This document shows positions 6,335 to 9,836 of a stretch of 9,836 nt of DNA, in pieces (the first letter of the stretch is position 1; each line of letters starts with the position of its first letter). Made by a program: the position numbers and the translations under genes. Below the pieces are notes generated by a model. The model had not been told where the DNA came from. It searched no databases and saw only the letters and a list, made by a program, of their open reading frames with translations. Origin of the DNA: Spirochaetaceae bacterium (GTDB taxonomy: Bacteria; Spirochaetota; Spirochaetia; Treponematales; Breznakiellaceae); NCBI GenBank assembly GCA_031255395.1, contig JAIRSQ010000078.1, forward strand, positions 1 through 9,836, in the 5' to 3' direction.

Positions 6335-7123
6335 CTACATTATGCCCTTGCGCACATTGGTCAGCTTTGCGCGAATTCTAAGCATCGCTTTTGTATGGAG
6401 CTGGGAAACGCGCGATTCGGTGATTTCCAAAACCTGCCCTATTTCTTTGAGCGTCAGGTCTTCATAGTGATACAGTATTATTATTTTTTTTTCTTTTTCC
6501 GGAAGCTGGTTGATCACATCGTAAATTATTCTGCGTATTTCCTTGCGTTCAACTTCCACGTCAGGTTTAAGCGTTTCCTGGCATTCGATACTGTCCTGGA
6601 TAGACATTTTATCGTTTTCGTCACCGGAAAACCAAACATCGTTCAGCGACAAAATTGAAGTTCCCGATATTTTGACGATAGTTTTAATGTAATCGCTCTC
6701 GTTCATCTTGAGGTAGGCGGCAACTTCATTATCTTTTACGGGACGGCAATGCTGAGCTTCGAGCGTGCTGACGGCTTCCTCAATTTCGCGGATCTTCTGC
6801 CGGACCGACCGCGGCACCCAGTCCGTAGAGCGCAACTCGTCAAAGATGGCTCCGCGTATTCTTACTACGGCATAGGTTTTGAATTTAACATTCTGAGACA
6901 GATCAAACTTTTCTATCGCGTCGAGAAGCCCGAATGTGCCGCAACTTACAAGGTCGTCAAATTCAACCGTTGACGGCATACCGTCATACACCTTGCCGGC
7001 CACATACTTTACCAGCGGGGCATACTGCCTTATGAAGGTATCCCGAATCTTTGGGTCTTTATTTTGACGGTATTCTTGCCAAAGTTCGTTTTCGGACTTT
7101 TCATCCAGAAGGGATTTCCCCAT
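6335..7123 (-). CDS. fliA: RNA polymerase sigma factor FliA/WhiG family (sigma-28)
   Basis: A 262-residue alternative sigma factor that should direct transcription of late flagellar and chemotaxis genes. Region 2 spans about residues 28-98, with FDDLVSCGTFGLLDAIEKFD (55-74) and the DNA-melting/-10 recognition segment FKTYAVVRIRGAIFDELRS (81-99). DWVPRSVR (101-108) begins region 3, a family hallmark. Region 4 (about 200-255) carries the HTH LTLKEIGQVLEITESRVSQL (223-242). Length and motifs are full and intact. The start is ATG at 7123, with GAAGGA just upstream and only 3 bp after the stop of the preceding membrane-protein gene. It is the fourth-from-last gene of the operon headed by flhG. No FlgM anti-sigma factor is encoded in the window, though one would be expected to control it. 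Confidence 0.96.
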   Translation of the reverse strand: MGKSLLDEKSENELWQEYRQNKDPKIRDTFIRQYAPLVKYVAGKVYDGMPSTVEFDDLVSCGTFGLLDAIEKFDLSQNVKFKTYAVVRIRGAIFDELRSTDWVPRSVRQKIREIEEAVSTLEAQHCRPVKDNEVAAYLKMNESDYIKTIVKISGTSILSLNDVWFSGDENDKMSIQDSIECQETLKPDVEVERKEIRRIIYDVINQLPEKEKKIIILYHYEDLTLKEIGQVLEITESRVSQLHTKAMLRIRAKLTNVRKGIM

Positions 7124-7126
7124 AAC

Positions 7127-7882
7127 CTATCCTTCGTCCTTTTTCAACAAAGTTCTGATAGCGCCGGCCATCTTCTTTCCGTCACCATCAAAGATTAAAT
7201 CCGCCTTCGCGCCGGATTTCCGCGCTAACGACATGTCAACTACACCCGCGCCAGGTTCCGCAGGCTCCCATACCTCCGCAGAAGACGGGACCGCCTTGGC
7301 CGCAGAATATTCACCGCCGTTAAACATGGGCGCGGCCGGCGTGAAATCGCTCATGTCCATGTCAAAAGCATAGCCGGCAGACGGCTTTTCCGATGGCGCC
7401 AAAGCCCCGTCTTTACTGTACACGTTATCGCCGCTTTGTTCTAGCGCCTCTGAACCCGTGTCCGGCGGGACCGCATGCGCCTCGTCATTAGTTTCAGAGC
7501 CGACTGGCAGGCCGGACAAAGACTCAAAATCAATCGGACCGGCATCCGGCCCAAGAGCGCTATCGTCCGCCATGCCGGAAGCGGCTTCCGCCGGAAGGCT
7601 TTCATTCGCGCTTTTCCGCATGTCAAGCCAGTCGCCGATGTCATCAACGGAATAGTCGACATTCTTGCCAAGCGTCGGCCCGGCATCCTTTACCTCCCCG
7701 TCAGGCCGCAGGAATTTGCCGTACAAGAAATATATGCCGGCGATAATGCCGAAAAACCCGCCGGCAAATACGGCCGCCCTCAGTAACGCCGTGGCTAAGC
7801 TTGCCATTCTAAGCAGACTCATTGCCAGGGAAACCAAAAACGCGCCGCCTGAAACGAAACAGGCCAGTCTGGGATTAAACAC
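7127..7882 (-). CDS. Membrane protein between flhG and fliA, function unknown
   Basis: A 251-residue protein with two hydrophobic segments at the N-terminus (about residues 8-24 and 34-58), then a long acidic, Ala/Ser/Pro/Gly-rich and probably disordered stretch. Two short pieces look conserved rather than random: LGKNVDYSVDDIGDWLDM (71-88) and the basic C-terminal DGDGKKMAGAIRTLLKKDEG. These may be docking motifs for a cytoplasmic partner. The start is GTG at 7882 with GAGG 7 bp upstream, 34 bp after flhG. It is 3 bp from fliA, so it is firmly within the operon. I do not recognise a named family. Proteins in this position are found in treponemes as conserved hypotheticals, from memory. A part in flagellar placement or in control of FliA is possible from context only. 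Confidence 0.75.
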   Translation of the reverse strand: MFNPRLACFVSGGAFLVSLAMSLLRMASLATALLRAAVFAGGFFGIIAGIYFLYGKFLRPDGEVKDAGPTLGKNVDYSVDDIGDWLDMRKSANESLPAEAASGMADDSALGPDAGPIDFESLSGLPVGSETNDEAHAVPPDTGSEALEQSGDNVYSKDGALAPSEKPSAGYAFDMDMSDFTPAAPMFNGGEYSAAKAVPSSAEVWEPAEPGAGVVDMSLARKSGAKADLIFDGDGKKMAGAIRTLLKKDEG

Positions 7883-7916
7883 GTTTAGACCTCAACAAGC
7901 CGGCAAACCTGGCGGT

Positions 7917-8798
7917 TCAGTTGCCAAAAAAACGTTTAACAAGATTCCCGAAACCGCCGTTGCCAACGCTGTCCGTTTTTTCGATCCGGCCTACTATGTG
8001 CTGAACGCACTGGGCTGCCCTGCTCCTAGGCGATTCTACCATGAAAGGCCGCTGCCTGAGTACGGCCTGAGAAACCGTTGAATCATCGTAAACAAAACCC
8101 AAGTATTCCAGCTTGACGTTCAAAAACTGCGATGTGATGGCAATCATTCGGTCGGCGACTCTTGTCGCCTCCGCGGCGTTATGCACGCGGTTTACCACGA
8201 GTTTGAGCCCGATTTCAAGATTTTCTATTTCGGTGGCGATTATTTTTATGATGCCGTAAGCGTCGGTAATGGCTGTCGGCTCAGGCGTGGTAATTATGAC
8301 CGCCTCGTCCGCCGCCGCGATGAAATCCATCACATTGCTTGATACCCCCGCGCTCGTGTCTATGATTATGATGTCGGCGCTTGTCAGTGTGTTCAATTCT
8401 TTAATGAAGTTTATTCGCTCGTCTTCTGTAAGGTTGGCGATCTTCGAAAAACCGGACGCTCCGGCCACTATGCCGATACCGTACTCAGTCTCGATTATAA
8501 TTTCCCGCATCGTTTTTTGCTTGCGGATAACGTGGTAAAGATTCCATCTTGGAATCATCTTGAGCATCACATTCACGTTTGCAAGTCCAAGGTCGGCATC
8601 CAGCACTATAACCCGCTTGCCGATACGGGCGTAGGCCAGCGCCATGTTTACCGATAAATTCGTCTTTCCGACGCCGCCTTTGCCGCTTGCGACTGTCAGT
8701 ATCCTTGCTTTTCCCGGTTTGCTTATCTGCCGCGAAATGTCCTCGGCGGCTTCGTTGGCCTTTACCAGTTCCCGCAGCTGCTCTGCCTGATCTTCCAT
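7917..8798 (-). CDS. flhG: Flagellum number/position regulator FlhG (MinD-like ATPase)
   Basis: A 293-residue ParA/MinD-family ATPase. The deviant Walker A ASGKGGVGKTN (37-47) has the signature Lys40 and catalytic-loop Lys45. Switch I is DADLGLANVNVML (67-79) and switch II IIIDTSAGVS (144-153, Asp147). The N-terminus carries DQAEQLR (3-9), the DQAxxLR motif by which FlhG stimulates the GTPase of FlhF, and this separates it from MinD itself. The C-terminus ends with NLVKRFFGN, an amphipathic helix suited to membrane targeting. It should bind membrane in the ATP form and restrict flagellar number or placement. The start is ATG at 8798 with GGAGG 5 bp upstream. It heads the six-gene operon. No flhF or flhA gene lies upstream, where treponemes usually have them; a RAYT-like gene is there instead. 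Confidence 0.95.
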   Translation of the reverse strand: MEDQAEQLRELVKANEAAEDISRQISKPGKARILTVASGKGGVGKTNLSVNMALAYARIGKRVIVLDADLGLANVNVMLKMIPRWNLYHVIRKQKTMREIIIETEYGIGIVAGASGFSKIANLTEDERINFIKELNTLTSADIIIIDTSAGVSSNVMDFIAAADEAVIITTPEPTAITDAYGIIKIIATEIENLEIGLKLVVNRVHNAAEATRVADRMIAITSQFLNVKLEYLGFVYDDSTVSQAVLRQRPFMVESPRSRAAQCVQHIVGRIEKTDSVGNGGFGNLVKRFFGN

Positions 8799-8803
8799 GG
8801 AAT

Positions 8804-8808
8804 CCTCC
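8804..8808 (-). promoter_or_regulatory. Ribosome binding site of flhG
   Basis: GGAGG on the minus strand, 5 bp before ATG at 8798. It is the strongest Shine-Dalgarno match in the operon and fixes the flhG start. Confidence 0.8.
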
Positions 8809-8830
8809 CAAAATACACCTAATTATCAAT

Positions 8831-8857
8831 ATATCGGTAAAAAAAACGATATGGTTA
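8831..8857 (-). promoter_or_regulatory. Candidate sigma-28 (FliA) promoter upstream of flhG
   Basis: On the minus strand TAACCATA (8850-8857) is followed by exactly 11 bp, including a T8 run, and then ACCGATAT (8831-8838). The enterobacterial sigma-28 consensus is TAAAGTTT, 11 bp, GCCGATAA. The -10 element matches in six of eight positions (CCGATA) with correct spacing; the -35 element matches only in its TAA and one further base. The site lies 33-59 bp upstream of the flhG ATG. No convincing sigma-70 promoter is present in 8799-8900, though the area is AT-rich. If used, FliA would activate its own operon. Confidence 0.4.
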
Positions 8858-8963
8858 AGGGGAAAGCTCCCGATTTTTGCGGGACAGGCATGGTTTTCCG
8901 TCGCCAATGCGAATCAGGGACGAATGCTGTGGCAGGGCGCGCTAAAGCGGAGAGCCGGGACAG

Positions 8964-8993
8964 ACTCCGCCCGCAAACGCTTGCGGGCGGAGT
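8964..8993. repeat. Perfect 13-bp hairpin between flhG and the RAYT-like gene
   Basis: ACTCCGCCCGCAA (8964-8976) pairs perfectly with TTGCGGGCGGAGT (8981-8993) across a 4-nt loop. It lies 32 bp beyond the stop of the RAYT-like gene. There is no T run on either side, so it is not a standard intrinsic terminator. It is more like a REP-type palindrome, or a transcript-stabilising structure at the 3' end of that gene. The rest of 8799-9025 holds the candidate flhG promoter and nothing else recognisable. Confidence 0.75.
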
Positions 8994-9025
8994 TGCTGAG
9001 ACAGGTTTTCGCGTCGTCTTTGCCC

Positions 9026-9562
9026 CTAAAAGGCCGGTTTGAGCGGGGGACGGGCAGGGGGCGAGGCGGCTTTGCGGGGGATTTTGGCTGGTTTCCACGG
9101 GAGGGGTCTGACCCTAGCCCTTGTTTTCCTCGAAAGAGTTATTACTCCCGCCTTCATTACCCTCGAAAGAGGTCTCCCATCTCCCTCCGTCTCCTCCGCG
9201 CCCGCTCTCAAACTCTCCGTCTCATCCGGCGGCTCGCCTTCCACAATCATCGATCGGTACCGGTCGCCCCAGATATGCCCCGTCCGGCCGTTCTGCAAGT
9301 TATACCTCACGGCAAACGTCTGCTTGAGCCACTGCATTATCCGCGGCAATTGGAACCCGTCCGCGGGCTTGACGCGGAATACGAGCAGGTCGTCTTTCAG
9401 GCGCAGAGAGCGAATTTCAAAATCGAAGCGCGCCGCCGTGTCGTCCAAAACCTTGGCAAAAAGTCTCAGCGCCTTACGCGACTGGAACAACGGTTTCCGG
9501 TTATTGACGGCAGTGTGAATTTCATACCACGCGCCATGTTTAAGTTCTCTTAAAGGTCTCAT
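9026..9562 (-). CDS. REP-associated tyrosine transposase (RAYT/Y1_Tnp)-like protein lacking the HUH motif
   Basis: A 178-residue protein whose first 110 residues follow the layout of IS200-like REP-associated transposases: an N-terminal WYEIHTAVNNRKPLF strand (12-26), QLPRIMQWLKQTFAVRYN (71-88), and the very typical GRTGHIWGDRYRS (92-104). Active RAYTs carry a metal-binding His-hydrophobic-His (often within MPNHxH) before the PxxG-type turn. Here that place (residues 55-62) reads LKDDLLVF, with no His, so single-strand DNA nicking is unlikely. The tail from about 111 is acidic, then Arg/Pro-rich and probably not part of the fold. The start is ATG at 9562 without a visible Shine-Dalgarno sequence, which lowers certainty about expression. 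It could be a decayed transposase or a repurposed DNA/RNA-binding protein. It reads toward flhG and is divergent from the oxidoreductase gene. Confidence 0.75.
   Translation of the reverse strand: MRPLRELKHGAWYEIHTAVNNRKPLFQSRKALRLFAKVLDDTAARFDFEIRSLRLKDDLLVFRVKPADGFQLPRIMQWLKQTFAVRYNLQNGRTGHIWGDRYRSMIVEGEPPDETESLRAGAEETEGDGRPLSRVMKAGVITLSRKTRARVRPLPWKPAKIPRKAASPPARPPLKPAF
9104..9171. repeat. Short repeats in the 3' part of the RAYT-like gene
   Basis: GGGTC-T-GACCC (9104-9114) is a perfect 5-bp inverted repeat around one base. CCTCGAAAGAG occurs twice, at 9128-9138 and 9161-9171, exactly 33 bp apart. In the RAYT frame this gives an 11-residue spaced LSR repeat (residues 132-134 and 143-145). 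Short palindromes resembling GGGTCAGACCC are, as far as I recall, frequent near RAYT genes of other bacteria. They may mark a former element end that the current reading frame runs through. Confidence 0.45.
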
Positions 9563-9707
9563 GCATATTTATGACACAGATATGCCGTTTTGCTTTAATT
9601 CGCAAGTGAGAAAGCATGAAAAACGTATATTTTTACACACGCAAGGCTTGCCATTGCCGCTTTTTGTCTCCGATTCGCATCATCAACAACAGCTGTAACG
9701 CAAGAAT

Positions 9708-9736
9708 TTGACAAGCCGTCTGTTTTGTGCTATGCT
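9708..9736 (+). promoter_or_regulatory. Sigma-70-type promoter of the oxidoreductase gene
   Basis: TTGACA (9708-9713) is a perfect -35 box, followed by 17 bp and TATGCT (9731-9736) as the -10 box. Transcription would begin near 9743, leaving a leader of about 26 nt. The promoter lies in the 206-bp gap 9563-9768, which otherwise shows only AT-rich DNA and a small GCAAG/CTTGC palindrome near 9641-9651. Confidence 0.8.
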
Positions 9737-9756
9737 ATCATTGTTTGTTAAAAATT

Positions 9757-9762
9757 AAGGAG
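9757..9762 (+). promoter_or_regulatory. Ribosome binding site of the oxidoreductase gene
   Basis: AAGGAG, 6 bp before ATG at 9769. It is an ideal Shine-Dalgarno sequence and, with the promoter just upstream, fixes the gene start. Confidence 0.85.
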
Positions 9763-9768
9763 TAGCGT

Positions 9769-9836
9769 ATGGCGATAAAAGAAATTCAGAGTACGTGCGC
9801 TTATTGCGGGGCGGGGTGTCAGATCATGTTCACGGT
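9769..9836 (+). CDS. Molybdopterin oxidoreductase, formate dehydrogenase type (5' end only)
   Basis: Only the first 22 codons plus two bases are inside the window; the gene continues past the edge. The N-terminus MAIKEIQSTCAYCGAGCQIM contains Cys10, Cys13 and Cys17 in the CxxCxxxC pattern that opens the [4Fe-4S] domain of the formate dehydrogenase/nitrate reductase/FdhF family of molybdenum or tungsten enzymes. The sequence around the cysteines resembles FdhF and other formate dehydrogenase catalytic subunits most. There is no twin-arginine signal, so the enzyme should be cytoplasmic. In acetogenic treponemes such an enzyme supplies formate from CO2, but that role here is inference. Whether the active-site residue is Cys or selenocysteine lies outside the window. 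A related family member such as assimilatory nitrate reductase is possible. Confidence 0.8.
   Translation, partial: MAIKEIQSTCAYCGAGCQIMFT

Noticed and set aside
5810..6658. 282-codon plus-strand open frame opposite the FapA-family gene and fliA
   Set aside because: It spans the junction of two secure minus-strand genes and its product has no family features; it is a shadow frame.
8839..8875. Intrinsic terminator for the RAYT-like gene (T8 run on the minus strand)
   Set aside because: The only stem before the T run is four base pairs and lies about 13 bp away, too weak and too far.
8687..9553. 288-codon plus-strand open frame over flhG, the intergenic region and the RAYT-like gene
   Set aside because: It runs antisense to flhG and the RAYT-like gene and has no domain; it reflects a lack of stops in GC-rich DNA.

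Overview
The window looks like chromosomal DNA of a spirochaete, most likely a Treponema-type organism of roughly balanced base composition. A termite-gut treponeme or relative would fit. The main evidence is a pair of FlaA-type flagellar filament sheath proteins, which is a spirochaete hallmark. They lie close to a motility operon whose contents and order (flhG, membrane protein, fliA/whiG-type sigma factor, FapA/DUF342 protein, small protein, membrane-anchored coiled-coil protein) suit a treponeme. Species assignment is inference; no marker gene settles it.

Layout from left to right. (1) 5-592, plus strand: a pentapeptide-repeat beta-helix protein with an N-terminal Cys/His cluster. (2) 634-2948, minus strand: a three-gene transcript, read right to left, of two tandem secreted FlaA-family proteins followed by the 23S rRNA ribose methyltransferase RlmB. 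A near-consensus sigma-70 promoter (2989-3017) lies directly upstream and shows that the first FlaA gene starts at 2948. (3) 2949-3386: no gene, only the flaA promoter and a REP-like array of inverted CGTCATTGCGAG repeats. (4) 3387-8798, minus strand: a six-gene flagellar regulatory operon with short gaps or overlaps, starting with flhG and passing through fliA. A possible sigma-28 promoter precedes flhG, so the operon may be activated by its own sigma factor. (5) 8799-9025: promoter region and a perfect 13-bp hairpin. (6) 9026-9562, minus strand: a REP-associated transposase (RAYT)-like protein that has lost the HUH metal-binding motif. (7) 9563-9836, plus strand: an intergenic region with a textbook sigma-70 promoter (TTGACA, 17 bp, TATGCT) driving the first 22 codons of a molybdopterin oxidoreductase of formate dehydrogenase type, cut off by the window end.

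How the genes work together: FlhG (with a partner FlhF not present here) should set flagellar number or position. FliA directs late flagellar transcription. The FapA, small and membrane-anchored proteins are probable accessory factors of flagellar assembly. FlaA proteins are exported to the periplasm to sheath the filament. The most interesting observations are the HUH-less RAYT-like gene together with REP-like repeats, a cysteine ladder predicted in the pentapeptide protein, a Jag_N-like domain fused to the FapA protein, and flhG standing apart from flhF/flhA under a possible FliA-dependent promoter.
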